Source: Actinopolyspora lacussalsi (lineage in GTDB: Bacteria > Actinomycetota > Actinomycetes > Mycobacteriales > Pseudonocardiaceae). From it: 64,000 nt of DNA. Below the pieces are notes generated by a model, which saw nothing but the letters and a program-made list of their open reading frames with translations, was not told the origin of the DNA and searched no databases. Position numbers and translations under genes: made by a program. Within the stretch, counting starts at the first letter, position 1. Each line of letters starts with the position of its first letter. Below are positions 25,665-33,665 of this stretch, one piece after another. The stretch lies in assembly GCA_030803735.1 (NCBI GenBank), contig JAURUC010000001.1, positions 3,365,501-3,429,500 of the forward strand, given 5' to 3'.

Positions 25665-26918
25665 ATGCTTCCATTGGATCATCAGGAAAAGAGGACCGAG
25701 GACGGCTCGGGCGAGTTATGTTCGGACGAGCTTCTCGCTGACCTGTGCCCGATACTATTCGCTTCACTGGCCCGTTCGGACCAGCGACGAAAGGGCATTA
25801 ATTATCTGCTCGGCCTCTTACGCGCACCGGGACGGAAAACGGTTCGAAACATCGCGGCTTTTCTGGGTGATCATGTCAACGAGCAGAGTCTGCATCATTT
25901 CATCAATGATTCCACCTGGGACTGGAAACCACTGCGGGAGGCGTTGCTCCGCTATCTGGCTCATCGGGATCCACCGCGTGCCTGGGTGCTGCGGCCGATG
26001 CTCATTCCGAAGTCAGGCGAGCACTCGGTCGGCGTCACCAGGATTTTCTCCCCCAACAGGGGGCAAGTACTCAACGCCCAACAGGCCGTGGGCGTTTGGG
26101 GAGTTTCCGAAGCGGTCTGCAACCCGGTGAACTGGCGACTCAACCTTCCCCAGGCTTGGTTGGAGGACGAGCGAAAGCGAGAGTGCGCCTCGGTCCCGCA
26201 CGACTCGGTGGCCGAGAGCATGGCGACAACCGCCGTGCGGGCGTATCTGGACCTTCCCGCACGCCACGAGCTCAAACAACGGCCGGTTGTGGTCGACGCC
26301 CGCGGACTGGGAACCACCGAGATGGTCGAGGAACTGCGTGCCGAGGGGGTTCCGCAGATGACGCGGATCACAGGTGACACCACACTGATTCCCAACGATC
26401 CGTCGTTGTCCGGTTGGGGGACGGAGCCCGCGCTGGCGAGCAACATTATACGCGCGATCCGGGACAGCCGAACTCGTGTGGCCCCCACTCCGCCGAATGG
26501 CACGGGCACGGTCGAGCTCGCCGCGACCACGCGTGTAAGCACGCTCGGACGTCCCGGTACGACGGGACACGCGAAGCGGGGCGGACGTTTCCTGCTGATG
26601 GGAATCGGCCGAGGCGGCGGCACCTGGCCCGAAGAGCTCTGGCTGACCGACCTGACCACCGCGCACACCAACGCGTTGTATCGGCTGGCCAGGCTCGACC
26701 GATATGTCGAGCGCAAGAGCGGTGAAGGGGCGGAACAGCTCGGGATCATGGATTTCGTGGGCCGATCCTTCGCCGGGTGGCACCGACACTTCACCCTGGT
26801 GTCGGCGGCACACGTCCTATACGAGCTGGGTAGGCACGGACAGACGTCGGTGTTTTCCAGCTATCGCCCCGATGTGGAACCGGCTGGTCGTGGCACGCGT
26901 CCGTCGAAGCTGCCGTAG
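25665..26918 (+). CDS. IS701-like transposase protein lacking the first catalytic Asp pair (probably repurposed)
   Basis: 417 residues from the ATG at 25665. The whole length aligns by eye to IS701-family DDE transposases: RSDQRRKGINYLLGLL, LHHFINDSTWDW, SVGVTRIF, NWRLNLPQAWL, VVVDARGLGTTEM and the C-terminal GRSFAGWHRHFTLVSAAHVL. Where active members have W-V-V-D-D-T-G-F-P-K, this protein has W-V-L-R110-P111-M112-L-I-P-K, so the first catalytic Asp is gone; the second Asp (VVVDA) and the E of the last motif appear kept. No terminal inverted repeats or target duplications are evident. It contains two TTA codons (25716-25718, 25818-25820). It stands in front of the transaldolase-like gene on the same strand and may be a DNA-binding regulator rather than a mobile element. 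Confidence 0.72.
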   Translation: MLPLDHQEKRTEDGSGELCSDELLADLCPILFASLARSDQRRKGINYLLGLLRAPGRKTVRNIAAFLGDHVNEQSLHHFINDSTWDWKPLREALLRYLAHRDPPRAWVLRPMLIPKSGEHSVGVTRIFSPNRGQVLNAQQAVGVWGVSEAVCNPVNWRLNLPQAWLEDERKRECASVPHDSVAESMATTAVRAYLDLPARHELKQRPVVVDARGLGTTEMVEELRAEGVPQMTRITGDTTLIPNDPSLSGWGTEPALASNIIRAIRDSRTRVAPTPPNGTGTVELAATTRVSTLGRPGTTGHAKRGGRFLLMGIGRGGGTWPEELWLTDLTTAHTNALYRLARLDRYVERKSGEGAEQLGIMDFVGRSFAGWHRHFTLVSAAHVLYELGRHGQTSVFSSYRPDVEPAGRGTRPSKLP

Positions 26919-27116
26919 CCCGCCACGTCCACGCCCGGGCCAAGCAATCGAATTTCCGAACAGTCCTCCGTGGAACTGGCTCATCATGTCCGCGGAGTTC
27001 ATTATCGACGCCTATGTACTGCCGCGAGGACCGGACGGACGGCGTGCCGAACAAGGCAGCCGTCCCCGGTTCGCGTGTGATCGCGCCGGGGCGTCCGCGA
27101 ACGGAAGAAGGTAACC

Positions 27117-28214
27117 GTGCGAACGATCGACCCGCTCACGCAGCTCGGGAACGAAGGGGTTTCCCGATGGCTGACCGATCTTGGCTCCGAGGGGAGCGAC
27201 GAGTCACTGCGCCACAGCGTCCGCGCGGGCGAGGTGACCGGGGCTGTCCACGGACCCGAGTCGTTACTGGAGCGGGTGACGAGCAACAGACGTCATCGGA
27301 AGCAGTTGTCCGAACTGCGTGCGCACGAAATCACGCCCGCCGCCGCTGTGACCGAACTGCTCGCCACGGACGCACGGCGGGCCTGTTCGATACTGCGACC
27401 GGTGTACGAACAGAGCCGGGCTCGGGACGGCTACGTCACGATCAGCGTGGACCCCAGGTGGGGTAACGACATGGTGGATGCCGCCATCACGCTGTGGCAC
27501 AGCGTCGACCAGCCGAATCTACTGGTGCGCCTGCCACCGACCGAGGACGGTTTTGGTGCCATCACCGAGCTGCTGGCGCGGGGAATCGGCGTGGATTCCG
27601 GTCCGGTCATCACCCTCGAACAGCACGATGCGGTCACCGACGGCTGGCTGGCGGGTCTGGTCAGAGCGCACGAAGCGGGTAGGGATCTGTCACGACTGCT
27701 CGCGGTGGTCTCGGTACCGATCGAGCCCGTCGGCAGCGAGTGCGTGCGGGAGCTGGACGCGGCGTCGTCGACACGGCATCCGAGGTTGGGCAGCGAAGTC
27801 GCGCTGGCAAAGGCGAGACTGCTGTTCCGCAACCACGAGGAGCGGCTCACCGACCGTCGATGGCGCGAGCTGGCGGATCTGGGTGCGCAACCGCAACGAA
27901 TCCGATGGACCCACTTGGAGCCGGCCACGTTCCTGTCCGAGAACGAGTACCGCTACGTGGAGGAGCTCGTCGTGTGGGACGCGATCGCCTCCATGCGACG
28001 ACGAACGCTGCGGCGGTTCGCCGAGCGGGGGATGCCGCGAGGAGACGCGGTGACCGACACCCAACGGGAAGCCGAGCGAGTGTTCGACTCCTTGGAGAGC
28101 CTCGGTGTGAACCACGAGGCGGTCAACGAGGCGGTCTGTGACCGCTTGACGCACGATCATGTCAGCACCTGGGACGAGCTGTACGAAACCGCACGTCACG
28201 GAGTCGGAACATAG
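27117..28214 (+). CDS. Transaldolase-like protein without the catalytic lysine
   Basis: 365 residues from a GTG with GAAGAAGG upstream. The layout is that of actinobacterial transaldolases: a start with DPLTQLGNEGVSRWLTDLG, then DGYVTISVDPRWGNDMVDAAITLW, QPNLLVRLPPTEDGFGAI and a late segment SLGVNHEAVNEAVCDRLTHDHV. In active enzymes the strand reads V/I-K-I-P-A-T with the Schiff-base Lys; here it is L-V-R138-L-P-P-T. The usual N-P-T/S-I-F motif is also degenerate (TGAVHGPESL). Transaldolase activity is therefore unlikely, and a binding or regulatory role is inferred. It is 198 bases after the transposase-like gene and 15 before the HTH gene. Confidence 0.7.
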   Translation: MRTIDPLTQLGNEGVSRWLTDLGSEGSDESLRHSVRAGEVTGAVHGPESLLERVTSNRRHRKQLSELRAHEITPAAAVTELLATDARRACSILRPVYEQSRARDGYVTISVDPRWGNDMVDAAITLWHSVDQPNLLVRLPPTEDGFGAITELLARGIGVDSGPVITLEQHDAVTDGWLAGLVRAHEAGRDLSRLLAVVSVPIEPVGSECVRELDAASSTRHPRLGSEVALAKARLLFRNHEERLTDRRWRELADLGAQPQRIRWTHLEPATFLSENEYRYVEELVVWDAIASMRRRTLRRFAERGMPRGDAVTDTQREAERVFDSLESLGVNHEAVNEAVCDRLTHDHVSTWDELYETARHGVGT

Positions 28215-28229
28215 CGGAGGGAGCAGGAG

Positions 28230-28499
28230 ATGTTCAGGGACAGCTTCATCGAGGACACGATCGGTCCCGTTATCGAGTACGACAGGCTGCGCCGTGCCGA
28301 ACTGACCAGAACCCTCGAAGTTCTGCTGATGTGCTCGGGAGAACCGACCAGCACCGCGGAGATTCTCGGTGTGCACCCCAACACCGTCGAACGTCGAATC
28401 GACCGGATAAGCGAGCTGATCGGACCCGTCTGGCAGTCGGGCAGGCCCGCGGCGGAGATAAGGTTCGCGCTCCGGCTGCACAATCTCGTGGAGATTTGA
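28230..28499 (+). CDS. Stand-alone PucR-type C-terminal HTH protein
   Basis: 89 residues with a strong GGAGGGAGCAGGAG ribosome site. After a 28-residue N-terminal stretch comes RAELTRTLEVLLMCSGEPTSTAEILGVHPNTVERRIDRISELIG, the helix-turn-helix found at the C-terminus of PucR/CdaR regulators (there usually HRNTLxYRLxRIxELxG). The sensor domain present in full PucR proteins is missing. It lies 15 bases after the transaldolase-like gene, so the two are surely co-transcribed; that protein may act as its ligand-binding partner. This is inference from position only. Confidence 0.75.
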   Translation: MFRDSFIEDTIGPVIEYDRLRRAELTRTLEVLLMCSGEPTSTAEILGVHPNTVERRIDRISELIGPVWQSGRPAAEIRFALRLHNLVEI

Positions 28500-28583
28500 G
28501 CGGGAGATCGTGGGGCTGCCTTCGAAGCGGGCATCGGCGGCGGGACTCGGGAAGCAACGATTCGAGGCAGGCGGCGTCGCGGT

Positions 28584-28617
28584 GCTGCCCCATCCGGAGC
28601 GCTGCCCCATCCGGAGC
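28584..28617 (+). repeat. Two-copy 17-bp tandem repeat
   Basis: GCTGCCCCATCCGGAGC is repeated exactly head to tail in the 282-base gap between the HTH gene and the convergent TDT exporter gene. Nothing else is recognised in that gap. Confidence 0.6.
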
Positions 28618-28781
28618 GTCGATCTCGTTCCGGCGGGATCAATGGCCGAATCGCCACCACCGAGGACACCCGCAACACCTCCACCAACATCATTCCAAAG
28701 GTGTTGCACCCACCCCTTGAAACCAAGCGGGAAATCGACGCCCCGGCCCCGACCAGACCCCCGGTGGGTCCCGGCTGTCGG

Positions 28782-29909
28782 TCAGAACAGCCCACCCCGG
28801 TAACTGCCGTGTGCCGTGCGCACGGCCACGGTGAGCCACGCGAGCACCAGCAGCAGGTAGAGCGCCACGGCGACAACGGTGAACAGCAGCGAACCGGTGC
28901 GGGCGGCCAGGCCGCTGGTGCCGGTTACGACGGTGCCCACCGGGAAGGTGAAACTCCACCAGGTCAGCGCGAAGGGCAGCCCGGAACGGGCGGTGCGGAC
29001 GGTGAGCGCGGCGGCCAGCGTCAGCCAGACGAGGGCGAATCCCCAGGCGGCCACCCCGTAGAACAGACCGAGGGCGTCGGCGGCCGCCCCGTAGGGCGCC
29101 GGCAGGACGCTCCCGGCCGGACGGGCCAGCAGGTTGACCGCCGTGACGGACTGCCCGAGCGGGCCGAGCACGATCCACACGGTGGGTACGGTCGCCGCGG
29201 CGCCGATCTTGTGGCGCAGCAGGCGCTGCCAGAGCTGCGGAACGATGAACAGCGTCGCGAACAGGCTGATGCCGAACATCGCGTAGCAGCCCAGCAGCAT
29301 GGCCAGGCGGGGCTGCCCCGCCGGCAGGTGCTCGACGAGCAGTGCGCCGTTGGCGGCCGAGACCATCGGGGGAACCACGGGCATCAGCCAGCCGCCGAAG
29401 GCGCTGTCACGCGTTATGTCGTGCGTGGTCATCATCCGGTAGGGGATCCACGCGGTGGTGAACAGCCCGAGAAGGGTTCCGGCCGTCCACAGTATCCAGT
29501 TCACGGTGAGCGCGGGGGCGAGCCCGATCCAGTCCCTGCCCAACAGCAGGGTGCCCGCACCGACCGTCATCAGCGCCATCGGAGGAGCGCCCCAGAACTG
29601 GGCCATGACCGGATCGTGGGCATGACCACGCGCCGTCCCGGTGTGGCGGGTCCAGTGCACCGCCCACGCGGCGCAGAGCGCGAGGAGCAGCAGCGCACCG
29701 AACGCCCAGACCACGGTGGCCGCGGTACGCACCCCGGGCAACCACACCGGCAGGGTCGCGGCGGCGTTGGCCACGATGCCGGTCCCCATCACGGAGGCGA
29801 ACCAGTTGGGACCGAGTCGGGCGAAGACCCGGGCCGGATGGTCGAGTTCGCGCAACGGGACGAAGCGTCGCGACGTCGCGGGTTCCTCGGCGAGGGCGGT
29901 GCCGGTCAT
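28782..29909 (-). CDS. TDT-family (TehA/SLAC1/Mae1-like) anion transporter
   Basis: 375 residues with about ten hydrophobic helices. The start P-A-R-V-F-A-R-L-G-P-N-W-F-A-S-V-M-G-T-G-I is the TDT signature (helix 1 of SLAC1-type channels). This family exports C4-dicarboxylates, sulphite or tellurite-related anions. The internal repeat of helix pairs and the WWSFTFPVGTVV segment in helix 9 also fit. It is divergent from a LysR-type regulator with about 70 bases between starts, which suggests that regulator controls it. Confidence 0.85.
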   Translation of the reverse strand: MTGTALAEEPATSRRFVPLRELDHPARVFARLGPNWFASVMGTGIVANAAATLPVWLPGVRTAATVVWAFGALLLLALCAAWAVHWTRHTGTARGHAHDPVMAQFWGAPPMALMTVGAGTLLLGRDWIGLAPALTVNWILWTAGTLLGLFTTAWIPYRMMTTHDITRDSAFGGWLMPVVPPMVSAANGALLVEHLPAGQPRLAMLLGCYAMFGISLFATLFIVPQLWQRLLRHKIGAAATVPTVWIVLGPLGQSVTAVNLLARPAGSVLPAPYGAAADALGLFYGVAAWGFALVWLTLAAALTVRTARSGLPFALTWWSFTFPVGTVVTGTSGLAARTGSLLFTVVAVALYLLLVLAWLTVAVRTAHGSYRGGLF

Positions 29910-29979
29910 GCTTCCACCCTCGTTCGATTCGTCGCGGCCGAGTAGTCCCTCGTCGATTGGGAGTGCATAAGCTGTGCCT

Positions 29980-30900
29980 ATGTCTTCTCGGCCGTTACCC
30001 CGGTCGGTACGCGATCTGACCGGTTACGAGTTGCTGCTGAGCGTGGCCGAACTCGGCAGTATCGGGCAGGCGGCAGGCTCGCACGGCATGTCCCAACCCG
30101 CCGCCAGCGCGCGGCTGCGGCAGTTGGAGGCCGATGTCGGCACCGCCCTGCTCGAACGTCGCGCGCGCGGAACCCGGCTGACCACGGCGGGAGAACTCGT
30201 GGCGAGCTGGGCGCAGGCCACTGTCGAAGCCGCCTCGGACCTGGCCGCGGGCATCGCCGCCCTGCGGGCCGATCGCCACGGCCACGTCCGGATCGCGGCG
30301 AGCCTGACGGTGGCCGAGTACCTGCTGCCCCGCTGGTTGATCGCGCTGCGGGCCGCCGACCCGGAGACCGTTGTCGCGCTGGACTCGGGCAACTCGGCGG
30401 AGGTCGCGACGAGCGTGCTAGCCGGTACGGCCGACATCGGATTCGTCGAGAGCCCGGAAGTGGCGAGTGGACTGTCCGCGCGTGAGGTCGCCAGGGACGA
30501 GCTGGCACTGGTCGTCGCGCCAGCGCACCCCTGGGCCAACCGCCGACGTGAGCCGAGGGCCGAGGAACTGGCCGCCACCTCGTTGGTCAGCCGGGAACGC
30601 GGCTCCGGAACCCGTTGGGCGCTGGAACGGGCACTGCGGGAACACGCCGGGCTCGAAACCGCCGAGCCACTGCTGGAGGTCTCCTCCACCACCGCGATCA
30701 AGGCGGCCGTGACCGGCGGGATCGGTCCCGCCGTACTCAGCGCCCGTGCCGTGAGCACCGAACTCGCCGCGGGAACGCTCGTGCGGGTCGGGGTAGCCGA
30801 ACTCGATCTGACCCGGAGCCTGCGCGCGGTCTGGCCCGAAGGAACGCCGCTGCGCGGCCCGGCCCGCGATCTGCTCGCCATCGCACTCCGGGGGGAGTGA
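29980..30900 (+). CDS. LysR-family transcriptional regulator
   Basis: 306 residues from the ATG at 29980 (GTG at 29974 is an equal alternative). The N-terminal winged helix reads LTGYELLLSVAELGSIGQAAGSHGMSQ followed by PAASARLRQLEADVGTALLERRARGTRLTTAG, close to the LysR consensus. The remaining 200 residues form the periplasmic-binding-like effector domain. It is divergent from the TDT exporter and presumably responds to the exported anion. Confidence 0.9.
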   Translation: MSSRPLPRSVRDLTGYELLLSVAELGSIGQAAGSHGMSQPAASARLRQLEADVGTALLERRARGTRLTTAGELVASWAQATVEAASDLAAGIAALRADRHGHVRIAASLTVAEYLLPRWLIALRAADPETVVALDSGNSAEVATSVLAGTADIGFVESPEVASGLSAREVARDELALVVAPAHPWANRRREPRAEELAATSLVSRERGSGTRWALERALREHAGLETAEPLLEVSSTTAIKAAVTGGIGPAVLSARAVSTELAAGTLVRVGVAELDLTRSLRAVWPEGTPLRGPARDLLAIALRGE

Positions 30901-30911
30901 TACCGGCGCGG

Positions 30912-30928
30912 CGATTTCGCGAGAGAAC
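30912..30928. repeat. Degenerate copy of the CGATTTC-N4-GAAATCG palindrome
   Basis: CGATTTC GCGA GAGAACG lies 11 bases after the LysR stop codon and is followed by GGCCGGGTGAGGG, the same flank as the copies at 31615-31681. The right arm carries two changes. Confidence 0.5.
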
Positions 30929-30986
30929 GACGGCCGGGTGAGGGGACCGTAGCTGGGAATGCGCCGTGCCGGGAAGGATGTTCGGG

Positions 30987-31583
30987 GTGCACGACGCCTT
31001 CACGCTCATCCGCCGGGCTACTGAGCTGTTGCCGGAACACGCGCGGGCCGAGAACGGGGCACTCCCGGACGACGTTCGGGACTGTCAGCGGGCTGGGGAC
31101 TGGGAACTGGCACTCGACCTGCTGCTGCGGATCGGCGAGTCACATCCGGTCCCCGTCGACTTCTGGCGGATGCTCACCGAGAGCGCACGACAACTGAGGC
31201 TCACGGAAACGGCCGCGTGGTGTGTGCTGCGCGACTACGAGACGCGACACGGCACGGTCCGGGCACGGCTGAGCCTGCTGCCGACCAGTGAGGGTGGACG
31301 ACGAATCCCGGTTCCCGGCGACGGACGACTCCGACCGCTTTGGAACATCGGTAACCGCGCTCCCGGAAGTGAGCGGCCTCTCAACGTCGCGGGGCTCTGG
31401 TCGGAAGGGCTCGCCGAACTGCCACCGGGGCACAGCGCCACGGTCCGGCTCGCCCCGCTCAGCCCGGAGCAGTGGCGGCACCTGGGCGCGGGCGACGCGA
31501 TCACGATGCACGAGAGTCGACCGCCCGTCGGCGTCGCGAGGATTATCGAGGTCACCTCGGCCGCCGTTTCCGGACACCGCTGA
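30987..31583 (+). CDS. Hypothetical protein with small C-terminal beta-barrel-like segment
   Basis: 198 residues from the GTG at 30987, which is spaced properly from GGAAGG; GTG 30966 and ATG 30978 are also in frame. The N-terminal 110 residues look alpha-helical (FTLIRRATELLPEH, DVRDCQRAGDWELALDLLLRI, FWRMLTESARQLRLTETAAWCVLRDYE). The last 60 (GHSATVRLAPLSPEQW..LGAGDAITMHESRPPVGVARIIEV) resemble the short beta-barrel of EF-Tu-domain-III-like proteins. I do not recognise a function. It stands alone between the LysR gene and the DUF5134/copper operon, flanked on both sides by palindromic repeats. Confidence 0.65.
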   Translation: MHDAFTLIRRATELLPEHARAENGALPDDVRDCQRAGDWELALDLLLRIGESHPVPVDFWRMLTESARQLRLTETAAWCVLRDYETRHGTVRARLSLLPTSEGGRRIPVPGDGRLRPLWNIGNRAPGSERPLNVAGLWSEGLAELPPGHSATVRLAPLSPEQWRHLGAGDAITMHESRPPVGVARIIEVTSAAVSGHR

Positions 31584-31614
31584 CCGAACTCGACCGGATC
31601 CCGCCACCCCGGCG

Positions 31615-31681
31615 TAGATTTCGCGAGAAATCTACGGCCGGGTGAGGGTGACACCGGCGGCGTCGATTTCTCGCGAAATCG
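31615..31681. repeat. Pair of palindromes built on GATTTC / GAAATC
   Basis: Unit 1 is TAGATTTC GCGA GAAATCTA (31615-31634); unit 2 is CGATTTC TCGC GAAATCG (31664-31681). Between them is a CGGCCGGGTGAGGG tract. Related copies occur at 30912 and 36066. All are intergenic, as expected for REP-like dispersed elements. Confidence 0.7.
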
Positions 31682-31814
31682 TCGGCCCGGTGTGACGTTG
31701 TCCACTTCCGGTGCGGCTTCGGACGAACCCCGGGAACCGAACGGCCCCTCCGGACGACGTGCACGGCGAACACGGTTCGTCCCACGACTCGACGGTCGAG
31801 AAACGGAAACGGGC

Positions 31815-32492
31815 ATGCACGGTGAGATGGCGGCAATGCACATGCCACTTTTACCCATGTGGTTACGAATCGTGTGGGCGCTGGCACTTTTAGTGGTGAT
31901 CTTGGTGCACGCCGGCCACCTGATCGCGATGTCCGGGCAACACCGCGCATGGCACACGGGGCACACGGTCATGGCGGCGGGTATGGCCCTGATGTATCTG
32001 TTCCCCCGCATGACGAACCCGGAGCTGTACCGGGTCGGGCTGGCCCTGTTCGTTCTCGTGACACTCACACAGGCCGCCATCACCGTCACTTTCCGCGTCC
32101 GCGAGGGTGCGCTCAACCCGCTGTGGTTCTTGTCCACTGTGGACATGGCGGCGATGGCCTACATGCTGCTGGCGCCGACGGCACGCCCGGACTGGCTGAA
32201 CTGGGTGTTCGTGGTCTACCTGACCTGCCAGGCGGTGGCCTACGGCGTGGGAGCATGGGACCGACTTCCGGTGTTCAACCACCGGGTTCCGGCCACCGTC
32301 GCCACCACGTCCACCCCGGCGGCGGAACCCGTCCGGCAGCACGAGCACGGGGTGACACCGCTGACGGCCGAACCCGCGCCCGACCCGACGGCGGGGCCGG
32401 TGGTGGGGCTGGTCGCGCATTCCACCGTGGGAGTGCGGGTGACGCTGGCGGTGATGGCGGCGAGCATGGCCTACATGTTCGCGGTCATGTAG
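31815..32492 (+). CDS. DUF5134 integral membrane protein
   Basis: 225 residues from the ATG at 31815 (the frame opens at 31692 but that part is not hydrophobic). Five to six membrane helices are clear, with conserved His residues in the first helices (VHAGHLIAMSGQHRAWHTGHTVMAAGMALMY) and MHGEMAAMHMP at the N-terminus, a Met/His-rich start that could bind copper. The late loop (VRQHEHGVTPL...) is hydrophilic. It is followed after 15 bases by ctaG and then copA, so a role in copper handling is inferred from context. DUF5134 has no established function. Confidence 0.75.
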   Translation: MHGEMAAMHMPLLPMWLRIVWALALLVVILVHAGHLIAMSGQHRAWHTGHTVMAAGMALMYLFPRMTNPELYRVGLALFVLVTLTQAAITVTFRVREGALNPLWFLSTVDMAAMAYMLLAPTARPDWLNWVFVVYLTCQAVAYGVGAWDRLPVFNHRVPATVATTSTPAAEPVRQHEHGVTPLTAEPAPDPTAGPVVGLVAHSTVGVRVTLAVMAASMAYMFAVM

Positions 32493-32507
32493 CGGAAAAC
32501 GAGGAGG

Positions 32508-33665
32508 ATGTCGGCGGTGGACCCCCTGACCTGGTCGAACGCGCTGACCAGTTGGCAGCTCTCGCCCTGGGACGTACTCGTGGTGCTGCTGGCCGTGACC
32601 TACCTCGCGGGACTGCTGCGGTACCGACACCTCGGCCGCTGGCCGATCCGCCGCGCCGCGGCCTTCCTGGGCGGGCTGCTCGCACTGGTCGTGGCCGTCA
32701 ACAGCGCGATCGGCGTCTACAGCGAAGCCCTGACCTGGGTGCACATGGTCCAGCACCTGGTGCTGATCATGGCGGTGCCGATCCTGCTGATCGTGGGGCG
32801 TCCGCTGGAGCTCTGGGTCGCGGCGAGCGGAACCACCGCATCACGGCGTCTGGAGAACGCGCTGCGAAGCGGGACCGTGAACGCGCTCACCCACCCGGCG
32901 ACCTCGTTCGTGTATTACACCGTCGTGCTAGTGGTCACTCACCTGACGGTGTTCGCGCAGCTGCGACTGGAGCACGAGTGGCTGCGGCACTTCGAGATCG
33001 TGCTGTACCTGACCAGTGGTTACCTGCTCTTCCTTCCCGTTCTCGGCAGCGAACCGCTCCGGTGGCGGCACTTCCCCCATCCGCTGCGCGTGGTGCTGCT
33101 GATGGCGGGAATGCTGCCGGACACCCTGGTCGGCGTGGTGCTGATGATGGCTCCCAACCCCATCGCGCCGGGCTATCGCCTGGCCCGCCCCGACTGGGGA
33201 CCGACGCTGCTGGACGACCAGCACCTCGCCGGAGCGATCATGTGGTTCTTCGGCGACGCCACCATGGCCGTGCTGGCACTGATCACCGTCGGGGTGTGGC
33301 TGCGCTCGCGCGGCCCGGAAGCGGGCTTCGGCACGTGGTTGGAGTCCGCGCGCCGCAGCGCGCTGACCCAAACCGCGTCGGGGGCGGCTCCCGCGCTGCG
33401 CGACTCCGCCGATGTGGACGCCGACGAGCAGGCGCTGGCCGACTACAACGCCATGCTCGCCCGGCTGCACCAGGGCTCGGGATCACACCAGGGTTCGGGA
33501 CCGCACCAGGGCACTGATTCATACCAGGACACGGATTCATACCAGGACACGGAGCCGCACTCCCCGGGCGGTTCCACCGGCGAGGCCGCCCCGGCGGATC
33601 CCGCCGCGGCCGAGTACGGCACCGGGAACACGTGGCACGACCGGCCGGAGCGGGGGAGCCGATGA
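32508..33665 (+). CDS. CtaG-type cytochrome c oxidase assembly / copper membrane protein
   Basis: 385 residues. Eight or nine TM helices with the caa3-CtaG hallmarks: SEALTWVHMVQHLVLIMAVPILLI (HMVQH), a later helix with HFEIVLYLTSGYLLFLP and DQHLAGAIMWFFGD. These His/Met positions are thought to handle copper for the oxidase. The last 60 residues are hydrophilic and repetitive (HQGSG and SYQDTD units); an 18-base unit is perfectly duplicated at about 33515-33550. The stop overlaps the copA ATG (ATGA), so translation of the two is coupled. Confidence 0.87.
   Translation: MSAVDPLTWSNALTSWQLSPWDVLVVLLAVTYLAGLLRYRHLGRWPIRRAAAFLGGLLALVVAVNSAIGVYSEALTWVHMVQHLVLIMAVPILLIVGRPLELWVAASGTTASRRLENALRSGTVNALTHPATSFVYYTVVLVVTHLTVFAQLRLEHEWLRHFEIVLYLTSGYLLFLPVLGSEPLRWRHFPHPLRVVLLMAGMLPDTLVGVVLMMAPNPIAPGYRLARPDWGPTLLDDQHLAGAIMWFFGDATMAVLALITVGVWLRSRGPEAGFGTWLESARRSALTQTASGAAPALRDSADVDADEQALADYNAMLARLHQGSGSHQGSGPHQGTDSYQDTDSYQDTEPHSPGGSTGEAAPADPAAAEYGTGNTWHDRPERGSR

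Noticed and set aside
25665..26918. Active insertion sequence
   Set aside because: The first catalytic Asp pair is missing and no terminal inverted repeats or target duplications were seen at either side.
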